A stretch of 64,000 bases of DNA, taken from contig JAEWRC010000166.1 of assembly GCA_023460175.1 (NCBI GenBank), positions 1 to 64,000 of the forward strand, written 5' to 3'. Numbering within the stretch: the first letter of the stretch is position 1; every line of letters begins with the position of its first letter. Source of the DNA: Actinomycetes bacterium. GTDB taxonomy: Bacteria; Actinomycetota; Actinomycetes; Mycobacteriales; Mycobacteriaceae. Of this stretch, positions 37,623 through 45,722 are shown piece by piece. Under the pieces are notes generated by a model. That model ran no database searches, was not told the origin of the DNA, and worked only from the letters and a program-made list of their open reading frames with translations. The position numbers were made by a program, and so were the translations under genes.

Positions 37623-39074
37623 TTAGTCGGAGTCGTTGCCGCTGTCGCCGGCCCCGCCACCGTTGTCGCTCTTGCTGTCGGACTTGCTGTCGCCGGCCTT
37701 GTCCTTCTTGGAGCCGGTCAGCTTCTTCAGCCCGTCGCCAACCTTCTTGGCAGCCGAGTTGATCCGCTCGTTGACCTTGGCGACGTTGGCCTTGGCCTTC
37801 TCGGCGCTCTTGGCCAGCGCGGCCGAAGCCTTGGACTCGGCTGACTGCTCGGCGGCGCTGTCAGCCAGCTCCTTCTTGACGTCGACCTCGGTGATGACCT
37901 CTTCGATCGCAACGGCCGGGGTCTCGGCAACCGGGGTTTCGACAGTCGCCGGAACCTCAGCCTTGACCGGGACGACAGCGGTGGACTTTTCGATCGCCGG
38001 AGCGTCCACGACTTCAGCGTCGATGATCTCGGCGTCCTCGCCCTCGACAGCGGCCTCAGCGCCGTCCTCCAGGTCCGCCTGCGCCTCCTGCTGGACGTTC
38101 AGGTTGAACAGGCGCGCGGTCGGGGCCGTCGGGGAGTTGTCGATGGCATCGGCGATCTGGCCGGGCAAGCCGACGAGCGCCTGGTAGATCAGACCACCGG
38201 GGTGAACGGGGGTGCCGTTCGGCCGCAGCGGGCCCAGCGGCGCGAACAGGCCGGGCCACGCCACGACCTCGTCCCCGTCGGTGTAGTCGAACCCGTTGAT
38301 CAGCGCGTTGGTCAGGGCCGCCGGCGCGTTGAGCAACACGTTGCCGGCCTCTTCGAAATCGCCGGCCTGGACGGCCTCGAAGAGCGCGCCGGCGATGCGA
38401 GCACCCTCGTAGGGAACGCCACTCGCGACGGCGAAGGCCGAGTAGAAGATGCCGCGGTTGATGTTCGTGGCGTCTAGGAGCACGCCCAGGGCGTTCACGA
38501 CGTTCTGCGCCGCGGTCTCGATGATGCCGGGAGCGTCTGCCGAGGAGAAGATTTGGCTCGTAAACGGCGTCACGAACACGGTGAAGGAGTACAGCAGGGC
38601 AGCGTTGAACTCTTCGTATGTGGTGAAGATGTCGCCGGCCTGGATGGCTTCGAACATCGCAGCGAGGTGCCGGCCCACCCGGCCGTCCTCAGCGAACTGC
38701 GTTTCAATGTTCTCTGGCAGGTTCTTCAGCGCCTCGATGATCGGCGCGAAATAACCCTGCTGGTTCTCGAAGACCTGGCTCAGTAGCGGCAGCGGATTGG
38801 CCTGAATCGAAGCGGCCAGCGCCGTGACATTGCTCTGCGTGGTGTTGAAGAACTGACCGTAGTAATCCAAGGGCGAATCGGTCACGCTGGCTACCAGGTC
38901 AACGGTCATGGACCGTTGCTGGGCCTGAAGCATCGCCGGGCTGGTCGCGGTGACCGGGACCGCCGCAATGGCCGTTGCGCTCAGCGCTGCGACGCCGCCG
39001 ATGACGACCTTTTGCTTCAGGGTCTTCGACCGCTTGGTGGGCTCGTCGGCCCCGCGGTGAAGTGCTTGTTCCAC
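37623..39074 (-). CDS. secreted porin-like mycobacterial protein (GjpA-type)
   Basis: A 483-residue exported protein: signal peptide in residues 20-50 (a basic RSKTLKQK stretch, then a hydrophobic core), a mostly helical region to about 330, and a long C-terminal tail rich in Ala, Glu, Lys, Ser and Asp. The overall build is that of mycobacterial proteins annotated as outer membrane porin GjpA; I cannot confirm porin activity. GTG 39074 has GAGGAG at 39080-39087. The tail ends in a highly charged, disordered segment. The upstream DNA is unusually AT-rich. Confidence 0.7.
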   Translation of the reverse strand: MEQALHRGADEPTKRSKTLKQKVVIGGVAALSATAIAAVPVTATSPAMLQAQQRSMTVDLVASVTDSPLDYYGQFFNTTQSNVTALAASIQANPLPLLSQVFENQQGYFAPIIEALKNLPENIETQFAEDGRVGRHLAAMFEAIQAGDIFTTYEEFNAALLYSFTVFVTPFTSQIFSSADAPGIIETAAQNVVNALGVLLDATNINRGIFYSAFAVASGVPYEGARIAGALFEAVQAGDFEEAGNVLLNAPAALTNALINGFDYTDGDEVVAWPGLFAPLGPLRPNGTPVHPGGLIYQALVGLPGQIADAIDNSPTAPTARLFNLNVQQEAQADLEDGAEAAVEGEDAEIIDAEVVDAPAIEKSTAVVPVKAEVPATVETPVAETPAVAIEEVITEVDVKKELADSAAEQSAESKASAALAKSAEKAKANVAKVNERINSAAKKVGDGLKKLTGSKKDKAGDSKSDSKSDNGGGAGDSGNDSD

Positions 39075-39138
39075 AGAGAGCTCCTCATTAACTGGATGTG
39101 AGTATCGCGGCCCAACTTGGTTGAACCCAAGCTAAAAA

Positions 39139-39157
39139 TTAGCTGAGTTTTACCTAA
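39139..39157. promoter_or_regulatory. possible IdeR-type iron box
   Basis: TTAGCTGAGTTTTACCTAA agrees with TTAGGTTAGGCTAACCTAA at 14 of 19 positions, both outer ends being perfect and the centre poor. It lies about 65-83 nt upstream of the porin-like gene and overlaps the palindrome at 39130-39144. Confidence 0.35.
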
Positions 39158-39478
39158 GAGACAAGAGGTTTGCCTTACCTCATTTTGAATACATAACCCA
39201 GCTTATACCGCTTTGACCAGCGTCTTCACTATCAGCAAAGAATCACACCGCGCTCAGCCATAACTCAGCCTATGCGCCCGCTTTGAGCCCCGTGAGCGAG
39301 CACTGTGTATTTGCTAGGTATCAGATGAGAACCTCCGCGACCCCACAACCGACAGCCCATTGAGTCGCGCCGCAGGTCACTCGCGAGCGCCGACTGCGCC
39401 GCCAGCGAGAATCCGGAATGAGTTCATTTTCGGGCAGCCCGGCCGGCTGTTCGAAAATGTTTGCGTACACAACAAGTA

Positions 39479-39497
39479 CAGCTAACGCTGTTAGCTG
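39479..39497. promoter_or_regulatory. perfect 8-bp inverted repeat
   Basis: CAGCTAAC-GCT-GTTAGCTG, about 100 nt upstream of the proline-rich gene. Same AGCTAA/TTAGCT core as the element at 39130-39144 near the divergent gene. Likely a repressor or activator site. Confidence 0.4.
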
Positions 39498-39594
39498 AGC
39501 GCCAGGTCACCCCAGGGAACTCGACGAACTTTCGGCGGCGGCGTCGCGGCCTCGCCTCCCAGGAATCACCCGTCACTCAAGCCACAATGGTCAC

Positions 39595-40263
39595 ATGACA
39601 GCTGCTGCCGCTGAGACTCAGCAAGCACCCGAAACCGCTGCCCCGCAGGCCCCGCCGACGACTGCACCCGCCGCGCCCCCGCGACCGGCCCCACCGCCCT
39701 GGCATCAGACCGCGGTCCGGCAGGCCTCCACGGTGTCCTCGAAGCTCTCGCCACTGGTCCGCCAGGCCGGGGACCGGGTGGCGGCTGCGTCGGCGATGAC
39801 GCTGCTGTCCTCGTTGCTGGCGGTGCTCACCACCCTGAGCATCATCGCGGCGCTGTCGTCCGATGCCTCCCTCGGCGTGACGAGCACGGTGCTGTTCGTG
39901 CCCGCGTTGTCGGCCGCGCTCGGCGCCCTGGCCATGCGCCGACTGGTCGCCAGCCGCGACGAGCAGGCCGAGCGCGAGGATGCGCGCCAGGACGCCACCG
40001 AACTGCGGCAACTCGAACACACGCTGCGCTACGTGGACGGCAAGCTCACCTCGGCGCTCACCCGCTTCGGTACCGACCAGCACAACGACGCCGTCGTCGC
40101 GATGTTTCAGGCCAAGGCTGCCACCGAACTCCTGCTGGACTCTGACAATGCACCACAACAGGATTCAACCGAATCCCGCTACCCCCTGGCCGACTTCCTG
40201 GCCCCGGCCGCGCTCCGCGCCGGCGACTCCGCCGAACGCCCGGGGGGACTTTCGCTCGCCTGA
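39595..40263 (+). CDS. proline-rich two-helix membrane protein
   Basis: A 222-residue protein with an Ala/Pro-rich N-terminus (residues 8-36), two transmembrane helices (about 68-88 and 95-113) and a cytoplasmic helical part (about 118-185, RDEQAEREDARQDATELRQLEHT) that probably forms a coiled coil. No family recognised. ATG 39595. Stands alone between an AT-rich region and the LysM gene. Confidence 0.65.
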   Translation: MTAAAAETQQAPETAAPQAPPTTAPAAPPRPAPPPWHQTAVRQASTVSSKLSPLVRQAGDRVAAASAMTLLSSLLAVLTTLSIIAALSSDASLGVTSTVLFVPALSAALGALAMRRLVASRDEQAEREDARQDATELRQLEHTLRYVDGKLTSALTRFGTDQHNDAVVAMFQAKAATELLLDSDNAPQQDSTESRYPLADFLAPAALRAGDSAERPGGLSLA

Positions 40264-40352
40264 ACCGGCGCCTGGGTAGCCCGAAACGCCACGCCTGCGG
40301 CCCCAACGGGCGGATAATCACGGCTAGGCAGTCGTAGCCGAGGGGGCGGGCG

Positions 40353-41702
40353 ATGATCAGAACACATACCGTGGTTGCCGGGGAAACATTGTCCGCGTTG
40401 GCATTGCGGTTCTACGGTGACGCCGACCTGTACCCCCTGATCGCCGCCGCCGCCGGGATCGACGATCCCGACGACCTCGCCGTCGGACAGCACCTGATCT
40501 TCCCCGACTTCACGAGGCACCGGGCGGCGCCGGGCGACACGCTGCCGTCGCTCGCGACGCGGTTCTACGGAGACGCCGCTCTGGCCTGGTTGATCGCCCG
40601 GGCCAGCGGACTGCCGGAGTCGGCTGCCCTGACTCCTGGCCAGGAGCTCATCATCGCCGACCTCACGCGATACAGCGTGGCCCCGGCAGACACGCTCTCG
40701 GCGTTGGCATCTCACTTCTACGGGGATGCATCGTTGTATCCGTTGATCGCCGACGTGAACGAGATCGCGGATCCGAACGTCCTCAACGTCGGGACGGAAC
40801 TGATCATCTTCGCCGGTCGCGGCGACGGATTCGGCTTGCGCATCGTGGACCGCAACGAGAACGATCCGCGCCTGTGGTACTACCGGTTCCAGACCAGCGC
40901 GATCGGCTGGAATCCCGGCGTCAACGTGTTGCTTCCCAGCGACTACCGCACCAGCGGACGCACCTACCCCGTGCTCTACCTGTTCCACGGCGGCGACCAG
41001 GATTTCCGGTTCTTCGACTTCGCGGGCATCCGCGAGTTGACCGCCGGCAAGCCGATCATCGTGGTGATGCCCGACGGCGGACGCGCGGGTTGGTACTCCA
41101 ACCCGGTCAGTTCGTTCGTGGGCCCACGGAACTGGGAGACCTTCCACATGGCCCAGCTACTCCCCTGGATCGACGCCAACTTCCGGACGTTCGCCGAGTA
41201 CGACGGCCGTGCGGTCGGCGGGTTCTCGATGGGCGGCTTCGGCGCGTTGAAGTACGCGGCCAAGTACTACGGGCACTTCGCCTCGGTGAGCAGCCACTCC
41301 GGCCCGGCGAGCCTGCGCCGCGACTACGGACTGGTGGTGCATTGGGCGAACATCACCTCGGCGGTACTGGATCTGGCCGGCGGGACGGTCTACGGGGCAC
41401 CGCTGTGGGATCAGCGCCGGGTCAGCGCCGACAATCCCGTCGAACGTATCGGCAGCTACCGCAACAAGCGGATCTTCCTGCTGGCCGGCACCAGCCCGGA
41501 CCCGCTCAACTGGTTCGACAGCGTCAACGAGACCCAGGTGCTCGCCGGTCAGCGCGAATTCCGCGGACACCTCAGCGCCGCCGGGATCCCGCACGAAGCC
41601 CACGAGGTGCCCGGCGGTCACTTCTTCCGGCCCGACATGTTCGTCGTCGACCTCGACGGCATCATCGCCCGACTGCGCCCCGCGTCGCCGTCGCCGCTAT
41701 GA
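40353..41702 (+). CDS. triple-LysM esterase (esterase_D/Ag85-like fold)
   Basis: A 449-residue protein with three consecutive LysM-like repeats (about residues 3-51, 52-101, 102-151; each has the GDTL/GETLSALAxxFYGD and VGxxLI pattern) followed by a PF00756 alpha/beta hydrolase like antigen 85 and S-formylglutathione hydrolase (about 165-445). Nucleophile Ser292 in GFSMGG, His423 in GGHFF. LysM domains bind glycan, so the enzyme should be held on peptidoglycan. No signal peptide is seen. Runs toward an amidase gene on the opposite strand; the two ends overlap by 6 nt. Confidence 0.83.
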   Translation: MIRTHTVVAGETLSALALRFYGDADLYPLIAAAAGIDDPDDLAVGQHLIFPDFTRHRAAPGDTLPSLATRFYGDAALAWLIARASGLPESAALTPGQELIIADLTRYSVAPADTLSALASHFYGDASLYPLIADVNEIADPNVLNVGTELIIFAGRGDGFGLRIVDRNENDPRLWYYRFQTSAIGWNPGVNVLLPSDYRTSGRTYPVLYLFHGGDQDFRFFDFAGIRELTAGKPIIVVMPDGGRAGWYSNPVSSFVGPRNWETFHMAQLLPWIDANFRTFAEYDGRAVGGFSMGGFGALKYAAKYYGHFASVSSHSGPASLRRDYGLVVHWANITSAVLDLAGGTVYGAPLWDQRRVSADNPVERIGSYRNKRIFLLAGTSPDPLNWFDSVNETQVLAGQREFRGHLSAAGIPHEAHEVPGGHFFRPDMFVVDLDGIIARLRPASPSPL

Positions 41703-42548
41703 CACCAGGCGCAGGTTCATTGCCGCTGCGGTCGCGGGGCCGACGATGCCGTCGACCTTGAGTCCACGGGTGCGACGCTGGAACTCCCGGACCGCAGTCT
41801 CGGTCTGCGGTCCGAAGACCCCGTCGATCACCAAATCACCGGCGTAATAGGCATATTCGTCGCGCAGCTGTCGCTGCAGCTGCGCGACCTGGGGCCCCTC
41901 GGCGCCCCGGAACAGCAGGACCTCGGCGTACCTGCCCACGGGCACCGGCGGCCTCGGCGTCGCGGCCGGGTCCGGGATTCTGCCGATGACGGCCTGGATG
42001 TCGTTGCGCAAGATGTCCATGTCGATGGCGCCCGGATCCCATTTGCCTTGCGCGCGGCCCGCGTACTCCTTGTGCCCGATGGTGCGGCTGGAATTCTGTG
42101 CGAGCCGGCGGTTGATCGCCGCGCAACTTCGCACCAACGCGTCGTACTGGGCGTCGGGCCAGTTGGTGCGGTGCGACGCGGTGGGGCTGGTTCCGCTGTT
42201 GGCGCACTCGATTCCGATGGTGTGCCAGTTGGCCATGTTGGTGGGCAGCCACGGGTACATGCCCACCCCGGCGTGCCAGGCGACCCCGACCGCGACGACG
42301 GTGGTCGTACCGTCCCGCGCGATGTGCAGTTGCGACAGCGGTCCGGGCAGATCCGGCCGACCGCGGGCGATGGATGCGGCAGTGGCGCGGTCGGATCCGG
42401 TGTGGTGCACCATCACCCCGCGAATGTCCTTGAAGTCGCCGTGGCCCCGATCGCGCCACCCTGGATACTCAACTAGCCGAACCCCTTCGGCACGAAGCAC
42501 ATCCGCGAGCCAGACCGGGTCACCCACCCACCGCCTTATCTGGGGCAC
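41697..42548 (-). CDS. N-acetylmuramoyl-L-alanine amidase with peptidoglycan-binding domain (Rv3594-like)
   Basis: A 283-residue cell-wall hydrolase: an amidase_2/PGRP domain (about residues 10-190; VMVHHTGS, HAGVG, IGHKEYAGRAQGKWDPGAIDMD with zinc His and catalytic Lys) and a C-terminal PG_binding_1 domain (about 215-283). The amidase part resembles mycobacteriophage lysin A amidase and chromosomal Rv3594. GTG 42548 is preferred: GAAGGAGACGCG lies just upstream, overlapping the stop of the preceding fadD gene. No signal peptide. Confidence 0.87.
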   Translation of the reverse strand: MPQIRRWVGDPVWLADVLRAEGVRLVEYPGWRDRGHGDFKDIRGVMVHHTGSDRATAASIARGRPDLPGPLSQLHIARDGTTTVVAVGVAWHAGVGMYPWLPTNMANWHTIGIECANSGTSPTASHRTNWPDAQYDALVRSCAAINRRLAQNSSRTIGHKEYAGRAQGKWDPGAIDMDILRNDIQAVIGRIPDPAATPRPPVPVGRYAEVLLFRGAEGPQVAQLQRQLRDEYAYYAGDLVIDGVFGPQTETAVREFQRRTRGLKVDGIVGPATAAAMNLRLVS

Positions 42549-42558
42549 CGCGTCTCCT

Positions 42559-44211
42559 TCAGCCGTCGACATCCTTTTCGACCAGGACCCGCCGTAGCAG
42601 CTTGCCGGTGGCATTGCGGGGCAACTCGTCGATGAACACCACGTCGCGCGGCACCTTGTGCCGGGCAAGGTTGTCCTTCACGTACTGCTTGATCTGAGCG
42701 GCGTCGGGCGCTACACCCGGCTCGGGAACAACGAAGGCGCGCAAGCGCTTTCCGAACTCCACGTCGTCGACACCCACCACCGCCACCTCGGCGACGTCCT
42801 CGTGTTCCTCGAGCAGGTTCTCCACCTCCTGCGGGAACACGTTCTCGCCGCCGGAGACGATCATGTCGTCGTCGCGGCCGTCGATGAACAGCAGCCCGTT
42901 GTCGTCGAAGTGGCCCATGTCGCCGCTGGACATGTAGCCGTCGATGATCTGTTTACCGCGGCCGTCGGTGTACCCCTGGAACGGGGCGCCGTTGCGGACG
43001 AAGATCCGGCCGGGACGGTTCGCGCCCGCGATGCGCCGGTCGTTGTCGTCGTAGAGCACCACCTCACAGGTGACCGGGGCCCGCCCGGCGGTCCCGGGCG
43101 CGGCACGCAGCTCGGCCGGCTGGGCCACGGTGGCGATGGCGCACTCGGTGGAGCCGTACATGTTGTAGAGGACGTCACCGAAGGTGCCCTGGACCCGTTC
43201 GCTCAGCTCTGGGCTCAGCGCCGAGCCGGCGATCAGGATCACCCGCAAAGAGGAGGTGTCGTACTTGGCGAGGGTCGCGGCGTCGAGTTCGACCATGCGG
43301 TGCAGCATCGTCGGGACCGCCACCAGCATGTCGGCGCGGTGCTCGGCGATCATCCTCACGGTGTTCTCGGCGTTGAACCGCCGGGCGGTCACGATCTTGT
43401 TACCCAGCGCGGCCCCCACGGTGTAGGTGGCCCACCCGGTGCTGTGGAAGATCGGCGAGACGATGACCATCGTGCCCTTGCGGGGGAACGGAATTCGGTC
43501 GATGATCTGCGCCGTCGCCAACGGCGACACGGTGTCGCGGGGCGCGCCCTTCGGCATTCCGGTGGTCCCGCTGGTCAAGATGACCGAGCCGCCGGGGCGC
43601 GACGGTGGCGGTAGCGGATCGGTGGGGTTGGCGGCGACGAGTTCATCGAGGGTGTGCGCGCCCGCGGGGAGTTCGACGCCGTCGTCGACCCAGGTGAGCA
43701 CGCGGGGCAGCTCCGGAGGTAGCGCGTCGAGCAGACCCACGAACTCGCTGTCGTGCAGCACCACCGTCACCTTCTCGCGCTCGCAGACCTGCGCGAACTG
43801 CGGCTTGGCGAACCCGGTGTTCATCAGCACCACGCGGGCGCCGAGCTTGCCGCAGGCGGCCATCGCGATGATCAGACCCCGGTGGTCGCGGCACAACACC
43901 CCGACCACGGAACCCTCGACCACACCGAGCGAGCGCAGCGCGTGCGCCAACGCCCAGGACTGCTCGTCGACTTGGCCGTAGGTGACGGTCCCGTGCTCGT
44001 CGACGACGGCCGGCAGGTCCGGGAATCGGTGGCCACCCTGGATGGTCATCGTCGCTTGCGGTCCGTAGACCTGAACGAGCTTGGCTCCCCGAAGAGTTCC
44101 GCGCAGATCTTTCAGATCGAGGATCCCGGTTTCGACGAGTCGCTTGGCGGCGCGCACCGCCTCCCCCAGATGCTGCAGCTTCTGCCGGACGCCGACCGTT
44201 GAACTAGCCAT
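42559..44211 (-). CDS. acyl-CoA synthetase (FadD12-like)
   Basis: A 550-residue ANL enzyme with LTSGTTGMPKGAP, MYGSTECAIA, SGDMGHFD and the C-terminal lysine block LPRNATGKLLRR. Full length and complete. The build is closest to mycobacterial FadD12-type ligases of medium/long-chain acids. Upstream of the amidase gene on the same strand, with a 10-nt gap; the cotranscription looks accidental in function. Confidence 0.88.
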   Translation of the reverse strand: MASSTVGVRQKLQHLGEAVRAAKRLVETGILDLKDLRGTLRGAKLVQVYGPQATMTIQGGHRFPDLPAVVDEHGTVTYGQVDEQSWALAHALRSLGVVEGSVVGVLCRDHRGLIIAMAACGKLGARVVLMNTGFAKPQFAQVCEREKVTVVLHDSEFVGLLDALPPELPRVLTWVDDGVELPAGAHTLDELVAANPTDPLPPPSRPGGSVILTSGTTGMPKGAPRDTVSPLATAQIIDRIPFPRKGTMVIVSPIFHSTGWATYTVGAALGNKIVTARRFNAENTVRMIAEHRADMLVAVPTMLHRMVELDAATLAKYDTSSLRVILIAGSALSPELSERVQGTFGDVLYNMYGSTECAIATVAQPAELRAAPGTAGRAPVTCEVVLYDDNDRRIAGANRPGRIFVRNGAPFQGYTDGRGKQIIDGYMSSGDMGHFDDNGLLFIDGRDDDMIVSGGENVFPQEVENLLEEHEDVAEVAVVGVDDVEFGKRLRAFVVPEPGVAPDAAQIKQYVKDNLARHKVPRDVVFIDELPRNATGKLLRRVLVEKDVDG

Positions 44212-44277
44212 GGGCCCCCCTTCAGGCTCGATGCGCCGATACTCTCACAACGGCCGCCGAGGGGACTCGGCAATGCG

Positions 44278-44727
44278 TCACCAGCGGTAGTCGAGGAACT
44301 TCCCGTCGAACGTGACGACAACGCGGTCGCCGTCGGGGTCCGCCCGCCGGCTCACATCGAGCTTGAAGTTGATGGCGCTCATGATCCCGTCGCCGAACTC
44401 CTCGTGGATGAGTTCCTTGATCGCGGGGCCGTAGACCGCGAGCGCCTCCTGGAACCGGTAGATGGTGGGGTCGGACAGCAGTTCCGGGTCGACGCCGCGG
44501 GCAGGTTGCAACTGCAGGCTTTCGCGTACCGCGTCGTCGAGTTCGAGCAGGGCGCACGCGCGTTCGGCTTGCTCGGCGGTCAGTGGATGCTGGCCCAGCA
44601 GGGCCGCCACACACCAAGCCTTCGGGGCGTCGAGTTCCTCGGCGATCTGGGCCCAGCTGAGATTCTTGCGGATCCTGGCGGCGACGACGAGTGCGGCGGC
44701 TTCGGCTTTGGCCATGATGGGAGTCAT
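44278..44727 (-). CDS. cynS: cyanate hydratase (cyanase)
   Basis: Converts cyanate and bicarbonate to ammonia and carbon dioxide. The catalytic trio is present: Arg91, Glu94 and Ser117, equal to Arg96, Glu99 and Ser122 of E. coli (constant offset of 5), inside YRFQEALAVYG and FGDGIMSAINF. Full length of 149 residues with the N-terminal helical domain. ATG 44727 overlaps the FNT channel stop as ATGA, so the two are translationally coupled. Confidence 0.96.
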   Translation of the reverse strand: MTPIMAKAEAAALVVAARIRKNLSWAQIAEELDAPKAWCVAALLGQHPLTAEQAERACALLELDDAVRESLQLQPARGVDPELLSDPTIYRFQEALAVYGPAIKELIHEEFGDGIMSAINFKLDVSRRADPDGDRVVVTFDGKFLDYRW

Positions 44728-45584
44728 GCGGTCACCTTCTTCGGCTCGAGCGGGTCGGGCTGCGCTACGCCGGGCAGCGTGAACCTCGACGCTCCCGTGC
44801 GCGCATGGGTCGCAAACAGTGTAAGCCCGACGAACGCCACCCCGCCGACGAGATTTCCCAGCACCGTGGGGATTTCGTTCCACACCAGGTAGTCGGCGAT
44901 GGAGAAGTCACCGCCGAGCATCAGGCCCGACGGGAACAGGAACATGTTGACCACCGAGTGCTCGAAGCCCATGTAGAAGAACAGCATGACCGGCATCCAC
45001 ATGCCGATGACCTTGCCCGACACGCTGGTGGACATCATCGCCGCGACCACGCCGGTGGAGACCATCCAGTTGCACAGCACGCCGCGAATGAACAGCGTGA
45101 GCATGCCGGCGGCGCCGTGCTCGGCGTAGCCGACGGTGCGGCTGTGCCCGATCTCGCCGAGGCGCTGCCCCACCTCGTTGGGGTCGATGCTGAACCCGTA
45201 GGTGAAGACGATCGCCATCATGAGTGCCACGGTGAGGGCACCGGCGAGGTTGCCCAGGAAGACCCAGCCCCAGTTGCGCAGCACCGTGCGCACGGTCACG
45301 CCGCGCCGCTTGTCCAGCAGTGCCAGCGGCACCAGCGTGAACACGCCGGTGAGCAGGTCGAAGCCGAGCAGGTAGAGCAGGCAGAAGCCGACCGGGAACA
45401 ACACCGCACCGAGCAGTGGGCTCCCGGTCTGGACGGTGACGGTGACCGCGAAGGCCGCGGAGATGGCCAAGATGGCACCGGCCATGTAGGCCCGGATCAG
45501 GGTGTCGCGGGTGGACATGTGGGCCTTGGATTCGCCGGAGTCGATCATCTTTCCGACGAACTGAACTGGGCTTACATAGGACAT
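44724..45584 (-). CDS. formate/nitrite transporter (FNT) family channel
   Basis: A 286-residue protein with six helices and FNT signatures: the pore-lining histidine in GFEHSVVNMFLFPSG and the N-terminal ISAAFAV helix with preceding loop. FNT channels pass formate, nitrite, acetate, lactate or hydrosulfide. Its coupling to cyanase suggests entry of cyanate, bicarbonate or nitrite; that is inference. It takes the place usually held by CynX or a carbonic anhydrase. Confidence 0.9.
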   Translation of the reverse strand: MSYVSPVQFVGKMIDSGESKAHMSTRDTLIRAYMAGAILAISAAFAVTVTVQTGSPLLGAVLFPVGFCLLYLLGFDLLTGVFTLVPLALLDKRRGVTVRTVLRNWGWVFLGNLAGALTVALMMAIVFTYGFSIDPNEVGQRLGEIGHSRTVGYAEHGAAGMLTLFIRGVLCNWMVSTGVVAAMMSTSVSGKVIGMWMPVMLFFYMGFEHSVVNMFLFPSGLMLGGDFSIADYLVWNEIPTVLGNLVGGVAFVGLTLFATHARTGASRFTLPGVAQPDPLEPKKVTA

Positions 45585-45665
45585 TGCGCTGCAACCTCTT
45601 CTCCGATGGCGGTTCGCCGTCCACGGTGTCGCACGGCGATTTCCACTTCGCGACTTCGGTTATGC

Positions 45666-45689
45666 GTCTGCGTTGCAGACTGTGCACAG
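45666..45689. promoter_or_regulatory. adjacent palindromes upstream of FNT/cyanase operon
   Basis: GTCTGC-GTT-GCAGAC (45666-45680) is followed, sharing one base, by CTGTGCACAG (45680-45689). Both are perfect. They lie 82-105 nt upstream of the FNT start, in the 138-nt gap to the acetamidase gene, a natural place for a local regulator. Confidence 0.4.
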
Positions 45690-45722
45690 CGGCGCGGCGC
45701 GGGGTGTGAGATCAGCCCCGGG

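Larger units (their letters stand above)
39075..39594. other. AT-rich gene-free stretch with palindromes
   Basis: No protein gene. This 520-nt stretch is visibly AT-richer than the rest and is the divergent promoter region of the porin-like gene (-) and the proline-rich gene (+). It holds AGCTAA-N3-TTAGCT at 39130-39144, CAGCTAAC-N3-GTTAGCTG at 39479-39497, and a 14/19 match to the IdeR box at 39139-39157. No RNA gene was recognised. Confidence 0.6.

Noticed and set aside
37431..37844. Plus-strand frame over the end of the porin-like gene
   Set aside because: No ribosome site; low-complexity Val/Ala/Gly sequence that mirrors the Ala-rich tail on the other strand.
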